Positions 1-5,598 of a DNA stretch of 5,598 nt are shown one piece after another. Location: NCBI GenBank assembly GCA_025360685.1, contig JANYBR010000065.1, positions 1 through 5,598 of the forward strand, read 5' to 3'. Numbering within the stretch: the first letter of the stretch is position 1; the number at the start of each line of letters is the position of its first letter. The position numbers and the translations under genes were made by a program. Source of the stretch: Pseudomonadota bacterium (GTDB lineage Bacteria > Pseudomonadota > Alphaproteobacteria > Micropepsales > Micropepsaceae). The notes below the pieces were generated by a model. It made no database searches. It saw only the letters and a list, made by a program, of their open reading frames with translations, and was not told the origin of the DNA.

Positions 1-269
1 GATTTTTCAACGCAGAGGACGCCTTTTATCAGCACCGGGAGGGCCTGCTCAACGCGTTTACTTTCGATGCCGTCAGCAATGGTCTGCGGATTTCGCTCAC
101 GTCGGCGGCCATGAGGGTGATCTACAAGCGGCAGAGAGTGATGATGGGGCGCGAATTCGTGGAATTCGTGGACCAGCTCCTCGCCACGACTGCGATAACC
201 CCGAATGTGGACCAGTCGGCCCAGTTCAAGGCCGACATCGCCGCCGAGCTGGCGCAGGCGAGTGCCTGA
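1..269 (+). CDS. C-terminal part of a single-helix membrane-anchored family protein (paralogue 1 of 5)
   Basis: The gene is cut by the window's left edge. The reading frame starts at position 3, gives 88 residues and ends at TGA 267-269. The first visible residues, FFNAEDAFYQHREGLL, match residues 90-105 of the complete paralogues downstream (FWNAEDTFVQYREGLL in paralogue 4). The register then holds without gaps through a Phe at 110 to EFVEFVD, equivalent to DFVAFMD at 140-146. If the missing part is also gap-free, the full protein would be about 177 residues and start some 265 bases upstream. The aromatic position 130, Trp in the other four, is Tyr here. The last 30 or so residues are alanine- and glutamine-rich and unlike the others. 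The N-terminal membrane helix is expected but not visible. Function is unknown. Reading frame and membership are confident. Confidence 0.85.
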   Translation, partial: FFNAEDAFYQHREGLLNAFTFDAVSNGLRISLTSAAMRVIYKRQRVMMGREFVEFVDQLLATTAITPNVDQSAQFKADIAAELAQASA

Positions 270-280
270 CGCAATCATCT

Positions 281-288
281 GCTAGTTT
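281..288 (+). promoter_or_regulatory. Promoter-like -10 element (GCTAGTTT) upstream of paralogue 2
   Basis: GCTAGTTT resembles the alphaproteobacterial housekeeping -10 consensus GCTANAWC described for Caulobacter. CTAG occurs at nearly the same distance before paralogues 3 and 4; here 35 bases separate it from the ATG. A possible -35 (CTGACGC, 266-272) overlaps the stop codon of paralogue 1, but the spacer of 8 bases is shorter than the usual 10-14. The call is based on position and recurrence only. Confidence 0.35.
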
Positions 289-320
289 GCCAGCCGGTTT
301 CAGCCAAGCAGGGGACTTCC

Positions 321-800
321 ATGACGCTTTCCGAGTTCGCCACGTTCAGCACCGCGCTCAGCGGCCTCGCCGTGACCGCGTCGCTGATCTATCTCGCGCT
401 GCAGACTCATCAAAGCGTCAAGCACACCAAGGCGCTGATCCACCAGGGACGCGTGGCGAACATCATGGAGATGACGAGCATGCTCCTCAATCCCGAGCTC
501 AGTGCGCTCATGTTGAGCAAGAACGGGGTTGAACCGACCGATGAGGCGATCAAGGACGTGCAGTTCGGAGCAATGTTTTCGCGCATCCGATTCAGTTGGG
601 AGGACACCTATGCCCAGTATCGCAACGGTCTGCTCAGCGCGGACTCGTTCGCCACGACGAAGGAACGCATCGTCTTCAATATGAAACAGCCGGGCATTCG
701 CGCCACCTGGGAGCGGGAAAAGGTGCGCGGCACCGAGTTCACCGCCTTTGTCGATGCGATCATCGCGGCTCTGCCGGCGAGTGCGGCGCCACCATCATAG
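321..800 (+). CDS. Membrane-anchored family protein of unknown function (paralogue 2 of 5)
   Basis: The 159-residue protein starts at ATG 321, preceded by AGGGGA at 310-315 with a 5-base spacer. Residues 1-8 are short and carry one acidic residue. Residues 9-28 form one hydrophobic helix, followed by THQSVKHTKALIHQGR, whose positive charge favours an outside N-terminus and a cytoplasmic C-terminal domain. That domain carries the family core WEDTYAQYRNGLL at 93-105, F110, W130 and FTAFVD at 140-145, one residue earlier than in paralogues 1, 4 and 5. It is the shortest complete copy because it lacks the C-terminal tail of paralogues 4 and 5, ending in an Ala/Pro-rich stretch. The first 45 residues are almost identical to paralogue 3. 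Fifty-one bases separate it from paralogue 1. It belongs to a type of small hypothetical protein with an SLIYLALQ-like anchor that I recall from proteobacteria. No enzymatic motif is visible. Confidence 0.9.
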   Translation: MTLSEFATFSTALSGLAVTASLIYLALQTHQSVKHTKALIHQGRVANIMEMTSMLLNPELSALMLSKNGVEPTDEAIKDVQFGAMFSRIRFSWEDTYAQYRNGLLSADSFATTKERIVFNMKQPGIRATWEREKVRGTEFTAFVDAIIAALPASAAPPS

Positions 801-821
801 GCTGGCTGTCAACCGGTCGAA

Positions 822-834
822 TCCCGTCTAGTCT
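822..834 (+). promoter_or_regulatory. Promoter-like element TCCCGTCTAGTCT upstream of paralogue 3
   Basis: The ten bases TCCCGTCTAG recur exactly upstream of paralogue 4 (1384-1393), with nearly the same distance to the start codon (32 and 31 bases). The CTAG part resembles the GCTANAWC -10 consensus known from Caulobacter. No convincing -35 is seen here; CTGTCAA at 806-812 is a poor match. The element could instead be a regulator site or simply leftover similarity from gene duplication. Confidence 0.35.
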
Positions 835-863
835 CGCGCCGGGAGTTCACGGGGAAAATTGTC

Positions 864-1376
864 ATGACACTGTCCGATTTCGCCACGTTCAGCACCGCGC
901 TCAGTGGCCTCGCGGTGACGGCATCGCTGATATATCTGGCCATCCAGACACATCAAGGCGCCAAGCATACCAAGGCGCTGATCCAGCAGGGTCGCGTTGG
1001 CCGGATGATCGCTTCTCTGATCGGCTGGTCCGAAGCGGAGCGCTGCGCCTCGTGGATCGAAGCCAATGGCGGCACGCCGACGCCGCAAGCGATACGACAG
1101 CGGCAGTTCCTCTTCCAATGCGGCGCCATCGTCGCCGCCATGGAAGATCTCTATGCACAACACAATGACGGATTGCTCGACCAGGAACAGTTCGAAGCCC
1201 AGAGCGTGACTTTCGCGTTGGCGCTGAGCGAGACTGGACTCAAGTCATACTGGACGCAGTGGAAGGCGGATCGGCCGAAACAGGCCCTGAAGTTCCAGAG
1301 ATTCGTCGATGGCCTCGCAGCCAGAGGCGCGGAGGCGATTTCGCCAAACGAAGCCACGCGGGTACAGCTGGATTGA
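864..1376 (+). CDS. Membrane-anchored family protein of unknown function (paralogue 3 of 5)
   Basis: The 170-residue protein starts at ATG 864, preceded by GGGGA at 851-855 with an 8-base spacer. A single helix spans about residues 9-27, followed by THQGAKHTKALIQQGR. The family core is at 93-105 (MEDLYAQHNDGLL), with F110 and W130 in register. After W130 there is an insertion of a few residues rich in K, Q and W before the FQRFVD segment near 144-149. Residues 1-45 match paralogue 2 at 40 of 45 positions, with a 26-base exact nucleotide match (336-361 and 879-904). Beyond residue 45 the two share only the family skeleton, so this copy looks mosaic. The C-terminal tail (EAISPNEATRVQLD) is unlike the others. 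Sixty-three bases separate it from paralogue 2. Function is unknown. Confidence 0.9.
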   Translation: MTLSDFATFSTALSGLAVTASLIYLAIQTHQGAKHTKALIQQGRVGRMIASLIGWSEAERCASWIEANGGTPTPQAIRQRQFLFQCGAIVAAMEDLYAQHNDGLLDQEQFEAQSVTFALALSETGLKSYWTQWKADRPKQALKFQRFVDGLAARGAEAISPNEATRVQLD

Positions 1377-1396
1377 TGGCAATTCCCGTCTAGGCT
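1373..1396 (+). promoter_or_regulatory. Promoter-like element upstream of paralogue 4 (TTGATGG, 9-base spacer, TCTAGGCT)
   Basis: TTGATGG at 1373-1379 overlaps the TGA stop of paralogue 3 and differs at one position from the TTGACGS -35 consensus reported for Caulobacter. TCTAGGCT at 1389-1396 is a partial match to the GCTANAWC -10. The spacer is 9 bases, one below the usual range. TCCCGTCTAG at 1384-1393 is identical to 822-831 before paralogue 3. A start site shortly downstream would give a leader of about 25 bases. This is the best of the three promoter-like sites in the array. Confidence 0.4.
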
Positions 1397-1424
1397 GTCG
1401 CCGTTCAACCCGGAGCGACACCAC

Positions 1425-1961
1425 ATGACACTTTCGGACATCGCAGCCATCGGCAGTTTGGTCAGCGGCATGGCCGTATTGGCGTCTCTTGTCTATCTCA
1501 GCCTGCAGATCCGCCAGAACACCAAGCATTCGCGGGCGTTGATCGGACACGGCCGCGCGACCAGGGTGGTCGAGAGCAACTATCACCTCACCGATCCGCT
1601 GCTTTCGGCGCTAGTCACCAAAGGCCGCAAGGGCGAGGAGGAACTCAGCGAAGTCGAGTTGAACAGCTTCATGGCCTTCAGCCGCGCGAGTTTCTGGAAT
1701 GCCGAAGACACGTTCGTGCAATATCGCGAAGGCTTGCTCGGCGTCGCATCGTTCGACAGCTTTTCGCGCGCACACGTCAACTTCATGCAAGCACCCGGAA
1801 GCCGCGCCGCCTGGAAATTGCTTCGCTGGAACTTCGGTTCAGACTTCGTCGCCTTCATGGATCGCATCGCCCAGCAGGGCGCCGAACGCGGTCCTACAGA
1901 CTATTCGGAAGCGTGGTCAGCCGCGCTGGCGGCCGAGCGGGCGGCGTCCGCGACGGGCTGA
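1425..1961 (+). CDS. Membrane-anchored family protein of unknown function (paralogue 4 of 5)
   Basis: The 178-residue protein starts at ATG 1425, preceded by GGAG at 1412-1415 with a 9-base spacer. One hydrophobic helix at about 9-28 (IGSLVSGMAVLASLVYLSL) is followed by QIRQNTKHSRALIGHGR, which suggests N-out/C-in topology. The cytoplasmic part includes a charged stretch near 66-79 (KGRKGEEELSEVEL), the family core AEDTFVQYREGLL at 93-105, F110, W130 and DFVAFMDRIA at 140-149. The C-terminus is a probable helix (EAWSAALAAERAA). It aligns with paralogue 5 over all 178 residues without a gap, at about 54% identity by hand count, and shares an exact 24-base match over the DFVAFMDRIA codons (1848-1871 and 3605-3628). 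It converges on the sulfotransferase gene, with 94 bases between them that contain a relic of another gene. Function is unknown. Confidence 0.9.
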   Translation: MTLSDIAAIGSLVSGMAVLASLVYLSLQIRQNTKHSRALIGHGRATRVVESNYHLTDPLLSALVTKGRKGEEELSEVELNSFMAFSRASFWNAEDTFVQYREGLLGVASFDSFSRAHVNFMQAPGSRAAWKLLRWNFGSDFVAFMDRIAQQGAERGPTDYSEAWSAALAAERAASATG

Positions 1962-1970
1962 TTTGGCCTC

Positions 1971-2036
1971 GGACACGGACTGGCGAAACTGGCCGGCCTC
2001 ATTGCGACGCCGAACTCAAGGTTCCTCGCTCCGCTC
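1971..2036 (-). pseudogene. Degraded 3'-end relic of the six-helix membrane protein gene
   Basis: Two blocks match the 3' end of the intact gene at 3725-4411, in the same order and orientation relative to the paralogue upstream. Bases 1971-1996 match 3728-3753 at 21 of 26 positions. Bases 2008-2036 match 3805-3833 at 25 of 29, including CTCAAGGTTC. Read on the minus strand, the second block gives RNLEFGVA where the intact protein has MNLELGAG (residues 198-205). Between the blocks about 40 bases are missing, which breaks the frame, and the stop codon position is not conserved. The relic covers only about residues 193-203 and 220-228 of the intact protein and stops just before the end of the sulfotransferase gene. 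Identities were counted by hand. The gene 5' of this point is absent. Chance similarity is unlikely given the matching context downstream of paralogues 4 and 5. Confidence 0.65.
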
Positions 2037-2055
2037 CGTTACGGAACAGGCATTT

Positions 2056-2994
2056 TCAATTGGCGCCCGACAGGCGCCCATGTTCGACCCAGTGCGCGAG
2101 TTCCGGCGAGAACTCCGCCTTCACCTTTGCGTCGTAGAACGCAAGATCGGCCTTCGTGAACACGTCCTGCCACCGTCCATTCGTCCCCTTGTTGAAGAAG
2201 CGGTCCGCGCCGTCTTCGAAGAGATTTTCGGCGGCAGGAATGAGCTCCGCGCCCTGACGCTTCATCGCCTCGAAGCCCGCAGCCTCGATGAGTGACGGCC
2301 AAACCGATTCTTGAATTTCTATGCCGAGGAATTTGGCGATGCGCCGCATTTCCCCCGCTCGATCCGTCTTCAAGTCGGCATAGTGGACCAGCAGCATGTT
2401 GCTGTCGTCTTTGGCGGCCCAGTAGGTGTTCTCCACATTGAAGAAGCTGACCAGCGGGTCGCCTTGACCTTCAAAAACCGGATTGGAAACCCACTCATGA
2501 AAGAACCGTGCCGGATCACCGGGCACGGCGGGATACGTGTCGCCGAATTTCGGATCGCCCAGGCTGATTTCGTTGAGCCGGGCAAGGCTGCTGGCGGAGA
2601 AATTGCTCAAGTGATTGTGCAGCGACATGGCGGCGTCGCGCCCATCGCGCGCGACGTGGATGATCTTCGTCCCCTCGTAGATCGGCAACGCATCGTACGG
2701 CAAATGGGTCTTGAAGAACCGCCGGTGGTTTTGCGCCTCGGCCGTCGCCAGAATCTGCTCAATGGGTCCGAACAGCAACATGTCGGGCCAGGGCGAGATT
2801 TCCCACACCTTTGCCGGCTTGGCTGAGCCAAAGACGAGCATGCTGACGATGCGCTGCATCCAGGTCGTGCCGCATTTGGAGTAGGTCGCGATCAGGATGT
2901 CGTCGTGCCGCGGCTGGTAGTTCTTCCAGCGGGCACTGTCGAAAACTCGCGAGCGCACCTCTATGCGTGGTCCCCGGATCAGCTTTGGCGTCAT
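2056..2994 (-). CDS. PAPS-dependent sulfotransferase family protein (Sulfotransferase_1 type)
   Basis: The predicted cytosolic enzyme of 312 residues would transfer sulfate from PAPS to a hydroxyl or amino group on a small molecule; the acceptor cannot be inferred. Numbered from ATG 2994, YSKCGTTW at 38-45 is the 5'-phosphosulfate-binding loop (usual form YPKSGTTW), with Cys for the usual Ser. KTHLP at 95-99 contains the likely catalytic histidine. RDGRDAAMS at 116-124 is the 3'-phosphate-binding segment. NKGTNGRW at 268-275 matches the C-terminal RKG-x-x-G-x-W region. Length is normal for the family. ATG 2994 was chosen because GGGGA lies 5 bases upstream (minus strand); an in-frame TTG at 3048 would add 18 residues without family support. 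The gene converges with paralogue 4 and diverges from paralogue 5, so it is probably its own transcription unit. It separates two members of the tandem array and may have arrived later. Confidence 0.92.
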   Translation of the reverse strand: MTPKLIRGPRIEVRSRVFDSARWKNYQPRHDDILIATYSKCGTTWMQRIVSMLVFGSAKPAKVWEISPWPDMLLFGPIEQILATAEAQNHRRFFKTHLPYDALPIYEGTKIIHVARDGRDAAMSLHNHLSNFSASSLARLNEISLGDPKFGDTYPAVPGDPARFFHEWVSNPVFEGQGDPLVSFFNVENTYWAAKDDSNMLLVHYADLKTDRAGEMRRIAKFLGIEIQESVWPSLIEAAGFEAMKRQGAELIPAAENLFEDGADRFFNKGTNGRWQDVFTKADLAFYDAKVKAEFSPELAHWVEHGRLSGAN

Positions 2995-3020
2995 TCTGTT
3001 CCCCAATTGCGAGCAAGCTC

Positions 3021-3054
3021 GGATAGTCGGCCAACAACCGAGAAACAACTATCC
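3021..3054. repeat. 7-bp inverted repeat in the sulfotransferase/paralogue 5 divergent region
   Basis: GGATAGT at 3021-3027 and ACTATCC at 3048-3054 are exact inverted copies. Inside lies a smaller TCGG/CCGA pair (3027-3030 and 3038-3041). The element is 27-60 bases upstream of the sulfotransferase start codon, in an intergenic stretch that looks less GC-rich than its surroundings. It could be an operator or part of a leader hairpin. A pair of 7-bp arms can also arise by chance. Confidence 0.3.
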
Positions 3055-3181
3055 AAGAGAGCCAGCCGATACATTTACATCGAAAGAGTTCAGGAACAAT
3101 ACGCATGCGGATTGGCTGGCCCGCTGCCTTGGATATTGTGCGCAACTGTCGTCGCCCGTCATCGCTCCGCAGGAACTGTCA

Positions 3182-3718
3182 ATGTCGCTCGCCGATCTGT
3201 CCAGCCTGGGAACCCTTGTCAGCGGCATCGCAGTGTTGGCTTCGCTGCTTTATCTTAATGTCCAAGTCCGGCAGAGCACGAAGCACGCGCGCGCAGCTAT
3301 AAGCCATGGCTTCGCAACGCGGACGATCGATTTCAACTATCGCATGACCGATGAGAAACTCGCGGCCCTTGTCGTGAAGGGACGTAACGCAAGCGAGGCG
3401 TTTGACGAAGTCGAAGCAGCCCAATTCTTCGCCTATTGCCGTGCGACATTCTGGAATATCGCGGACACATTTGTGCAGCATCGCGACGGTCTGCTGGACG
3501 ACGCCGTATTCGCCGCCTTTGAGCTTTCCCAGGTGGGTATGATGCGGTCGCGCGGCATGCGTATCGCATGGTCGTTATTGCGAGAAGTGTTTGCGCCGGA
3601 CTTTGTCGCCTTCATGGATCGCATCGCCGACGAGGCGACGGCTCGTGGGCCCTTGGATTTCACCACCGTTTGGTCAAGCGCAATTGCCGAGGAACGGGCG
3701 GCGGCGCTGAAGGGGTAA
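3182..3718 (+). CDS. Membrane-anchored family protein of unknown function (paralogue 5 of 5)
   Basis: The 178-residue protein starts at ATG 3182, preceded by AGGA at 3171-3174 with a 7-base spacer. The frame is open further upstream to 2963, but only this start gives the family N-terminus (MSLADLSSLGTLVSGIAVLA) and the exact length of paralogue 4. A helix spans about residues 9-27, followed by QVRQSTKHARAAISHGF. The core reads IADTFVQHRDGLL at 93-105, so the Glu at 94 found in the other four copies is Ala here while D95, Q99, G103, L104 and L105 are kept. F110, W130 and DFVAFMDRIA at 140-149 are present. About 54% identical to paralogue 4. It diverges from the sulfotransferase gene across 187 bases and converges on the membrane-protein gene with only 6 bases between stop codons. 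No CTAG element like those of paralogues 2-4 is seen upstream. Function is unknown. Confidence 0.9.
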   Translation: MSLADLSSLGTLVSGIAVLASLLYLNVQVRQSTKHARAAISHGFATRTIDFNYRMTDEKLAALVVKGRNASEAFDEVEAAQFFAYCRATFWNIADTFVQHRDGLLDDAVFAAFELSQVGMMRSRGMRIAWSLLREVFAPDFVAFMDRIADEATARGPLDFTTVWSSAIAEERAAALKG

Positions 3719-3724
3719 CTTCGT

Positions 3725-4411
3725 TCAGGACACGGTCACGCGAAACCGGCCGCGTAGTCCCGCCCACACGGCGAAGGCCAGTATCCATGTCGCCGTCAGT
3801 CCGGCGCCGAGCTCAAGGTTCATCGCGCCGCCCGGCTGGAGAAATCCGGTTGAGCCGAAGATCGTGAGCGTCTCGATCGCCTGCTCGGTGAAGGCGATGA
3901 GACCGATGACGCCGAGCCAGCGCGGTATTCCCCTCTGGCCGCGAAGCGCGAGCCAGATCACGGGCGCCATCATCGTCGTCGTGGCGCCGGTCAGAACCGG
4001 ACCCCAGAATACGGCCACGTCGAGGACCGCGCGCGCCGTCAGCGGCTCCAGCTGGTCGACGTGCAGAGCAAGACCGCCCCAGGTCCAGGCCTGCACCGCC
4101 TGCGTGATCAGGATCGAGACCGCACCGATCAAGTACACATCGCCATAAGGCGCGGGCAGCAGGCGCCGCAGCTGCGCGATTACGATAGCGTTGAACGGCG
4201 CGCCGACCGTGACAGTCCACACAGACCATCGCACGCCGTCGCGATGTTCGCGGAGCCACGACACAAGTTGCGCGCCAGTCTCGGACGCGGCCGGCGGCGT
4301 GCCCATCGCCAGAAGCCCGGCGATATAAAGAAGTATGGCTGCTCCGATTGCGCCCAGAAGCACCGGCGAGCCGGTCTGGTAGTCTGCGGGCTCTTGCCGT
4401 GACTGCGACAT
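3725..4411 (-). CDS. Six-helix integral membrane protein, function unknown
   Basis: The 228-residue protein starts at ATG 4411, preceded on the minus strand by GGGGA with a 7-base spacer. A longer frame to 4600 is open, but its extra 63 residues are polar, arginine-rich and would overlap the start of the divergent transporter gene. Hydrophobic segments lie at about residues 17-36, 61-80, 92-112, 134-156, 164-187 and 197-218, giving six likely inner-membrane helices. Notable residues are RWSVWTVTVGAPFNA at 61-75, a Trp/Gln-containing helix 3 (QAVQAWTWG), and FTEQAIET at 174-181 with two acidic residues inside helix 5. I recognise the general look of uncharacterised bacterial membrane proteins but no named family. 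The gene converges with paralogue 5 (6-base gap), and a degraded copy of its 3' end lies downstream of paralogue 4. There is no visible link to transport or an enzyme activity. Confidence 0.85.
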   Translation of the reverse strand: MSQSRQEPADYQTGSPVLLGAIGAAILLYIAGLLAMGTPPAASETGAQLVSWLREHRDGVRWSVWTVTVGAPFNAIVIAQLRRLLPAPYGDVYLIGAVSILITQAVQAWTWGGLALHVDQLEPLTARAVLDVAVFWGPVLTGATTTMMAPVIWLALRGQRGIPRWLGVIGLIAFTEQAIETLTIFGSTGFLQPGGAMNLELGAGLTATWILAFAVWAGLRGRFRVTVS

Positions 4412-4529
4412 GCGATGTCCCCGTTCGTGGCAGACGAGTGTGCGCTCTTTCAGATCCGATTGCTCGCGCCATGGACTCGCGCCCCGGACTTCGTGCAAAG
4501 CTGGGTCTCGAACAGGCCGTGGAGCTTCA

Positions 4530-5598
4530 TTGACCGACATTATTTCGCCGGAGCCGCCGGTCATCCGGCGCCGCCACGTCACCGCGGCCGTGATCGGCAA
4601 TGCGCTGGAATTCTACGATTTCACGACCTACGCCTTCTTCGCGGTGCAGATCGGCCAGGCCTTTTTCCCCACCGGCGCGGGCGGCTTCATGAGCAGCGAG
4701 TTCGGCAGCCTGATGGCCTCGCTCGGCACGTTCGGCGCGGGCTTCATCCTGCGCCCCGTCGGCGGCATCGTGATCGGCGGTTATGCCGACCGGGTCGGCC
4801 GCCGCCCGGCCATGATGCTCAGCTTCACCTTGATGGGGGCTGCGATTCTCGCGCTGGCATTGATCCCGTCCTATCGCGCCATCGGCATCGCGGCGCCGAT
4901 ACTCGCCGTGCTGGCGCGCATGCTGCAGGGCTTTGCGCTCGGCGGTGAAGTCGGCCCGACCACCGCTTACCTGGTCGAGGCGGCGCCGCTGAAGAGCCGC
5001 GGGCTGTACGCTTCCTGGCAGAGCGCGAGCCAAAGCATTGCGGCCATGGTCGGCGGCGGCGTCGGTGTGGTTCTGGCGATGACGCTCAGCGTGGCCAATG
5101 TCGACGAGTATGGCTGGCGCATCGCCTTCCTGCTTGGTGCGCTTACTTTGCCGTACGGACTATATATTCGCCGTTCCTTGCCGGAGTCCTTGCACGCGCC
5201 CGATCACCTGCCGCATTACGATTCGCAGTCGGCCGGGTTCTGGGGCATCGTGCGTGATCATTTTCGCGCCATCGTGATCGGTCTGATGATCCTGATGGGC
5301 GGCACGGTGGCGACCTACGTCCTCAACTACATGACGACGTTCGCGCGCACCAATTTGCACATGGGTGCTTCACAGTCCTTCTCGGCCACATTGGTGAACG
5401 GCTTTTTCGGATTGGCCGCATCCCTGCTCGGCGGCTGGCTCGCCGACCTTTTCGGCCGGCGCAAACTGATGATCATCCCGCGCTTTGTGTTCCTGTTCAG
5501 CGTCTATCCGATCTTCCTGCTGATCGTCTACCAGCATTCCACTTCGGCGCTGCTGTTCGGCACGGCGGCGCTGTCGATCCTGCTCAACATCAGTAGCG
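4530..5598 (+). CDS. MFS transporter, metabolite:H+ symporter (citrate-symporter-like), 3' end missing
   Basis: The frame is open to the window edge, giving 356 residues of a protein whose family is usually about 420-450. The start chosen is TTG 4530, with GGAG at 4521-4524 and a 5-base spacer; no in-frame ATG or GTG lies just upstream. GNALEFYDFTTYAFFA at 23-38 is the helix 1 signature of the MHS branch. The helix 2-3 loop motif GGYADRVGRRP is at 83-93, preceded by FGAGFILRPVGG at 68-79. ARMLQGFALGGEVG at 129-142 is the helix 4 motif, and SWQSASQSIAAMVGG at 162-176 follows. The second-half repeat of the loop motif, GGWLADLFGRRK, is at 301-312. The order and wording resemble citrate/tricarballylate proton symporters (CitH/TcuC), so uptake of an organic acid is plausible; the substrate is inference. 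It diverges from the membrane-protein gene across 118 bases with no clear promoter. Confidence 0.92.
   Translation, partial: MTDIISPEPPVIRRRHVTAAVIGNALEFYDFTTYAFFAVQIGQAFFPTGAGGFMSSEFGSLMASLGTFGAGFILRPVGGIVIGGYADRVGRRPAMMLSFTLMGAAILALALIPSYRAIGIAAPILAVLARMLQGFALGGEVGPTTAYLVEAAPLKSRGLYASWQSASQSIAAMVGGGVGVVLAMTLSVANVDEYGWRIAFLLGALTLPYGLYIRRSLPESLHAPDHLPHYDSQSAGFWGIVRDHFRAIVIGLMILMGGTVATYVLNYMTTFARTNLHMGASQSFSATLVNGFFGLAASLLGGWLADLFGRRKLMIIPRFVFLFSVYPIFLLIVYQHSTSALLFGTAALSILLNISS

Noticed and set aside
153..170. Tandem repeat of GAATTCGTG (two copies) in paralogue 1
   Set aside because: It encodes EFVEFVD, the local form of the family's DFVAFMD segment, so the repeat follows from the protein sequence.
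2021..2047. Possible terminator between paralogue 4 and the sulfotransferase (GTTCC/GGAAC with inner TCCGT/ACGGA)
   Set aside because: The stems are only 5 bp, with no T-run directly after; the outer arm lies inside the relic of the membrane-protein gene.
2311..2826. 171-residue plus-strand frame inside the sulfotransferase gene
   Set aside because: It lies wholly antisense to a gene with intact catalytic motifs, so it is a shadow frame.
2995..3048. Longer sulfotransferase start at TTG 3048
   Set aside because: ATG 2994 has a well-spaced GGGGA and begins the family-like sequence; the extra 18 residues overlap the 7-bp inverted repeat.
2963..3181. Extended N-terminus for paralogue 5 from an upstream in-frame start at 2963
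   Set aside because: The extra 73 residues overlap the start of the sulfotransferase gene, have no counterpart in the other paralogues, and ATG 3182 has its own ribosome binding site.
4412..4600. Longer start for the six-helix membrane protein at 4600
   Set aside because: It would cover the divergent gap and the transporter start, and the added residues do not look like a conserved domain. ATG 4411 has a good binding site.
4415..4948. Open frame on the plus strand overlapping the transporter start
   Set aside because: Its arginine- and histidine-rich translation is typical of an out-of-frame reading of GC-rich coding DNA; the transporter frame has clear MFS motifs.

Overview
The window is GC-rich, tightly packed bacterial DNA. 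Codon use, the CTAG-type promoter-like elements and the gene types suggest an alphaproteobacterium, probably environmental; this is inference, as no marker gene is present.

Layout. Positions 1-1961 hold four same-strand members of one paralogous family: the C-terminal part of a first copy (1-269), then complete copies at 321-800, 864-1376 and 1425-1961. A sulfotransferase gene on the minus strand (2056-2994) follows, then a fifth copy on the plus strand (3182-3718). Next is a minus-strand gene for a six-helix membrane protein (3725-4411). A plus-strand MFS transporter of the metabolite:H+ symporter type (4530 onward) diverges from it and runs off the end. No stretch over 300 bases lacks a gene, and no RNA genes, CRISPR array or insertion sequence were seen.

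The paralogous family is the main feature. Each complete copy is 159-178 residues, with one N-terminal membrane helix (about residues 9-27), a basic Q-x-x-Q-x-x-KH segment, and a soluble, probably cytoplasmic domain. The five copies align without gaps up to about residue 138, with shared positions E94, D95, Q99, G103, L104, L105, F110 and W130. I do not know a function for the family.

The array looks actively reshuffled. Copies 2 and 3 are nearly identical over the first 45 residues and then diverge abruptly. Copies 4 and 5 are about 54% identical by hand count and gap-free. Downstream of copy 4 lies a 66-bp degraded relic of the 3' end of the membrane-protein gene, which sits intact downstream of copy 5. 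This implies a segmental duplication of 'paralogue plus convergent neighbour', with the sulfotransferase now lying between the two units.

The sulfotransferase, membrane protein and transporter do not form an evident pathway with the family. They are in alternating orientations and are probably transcribed separately.
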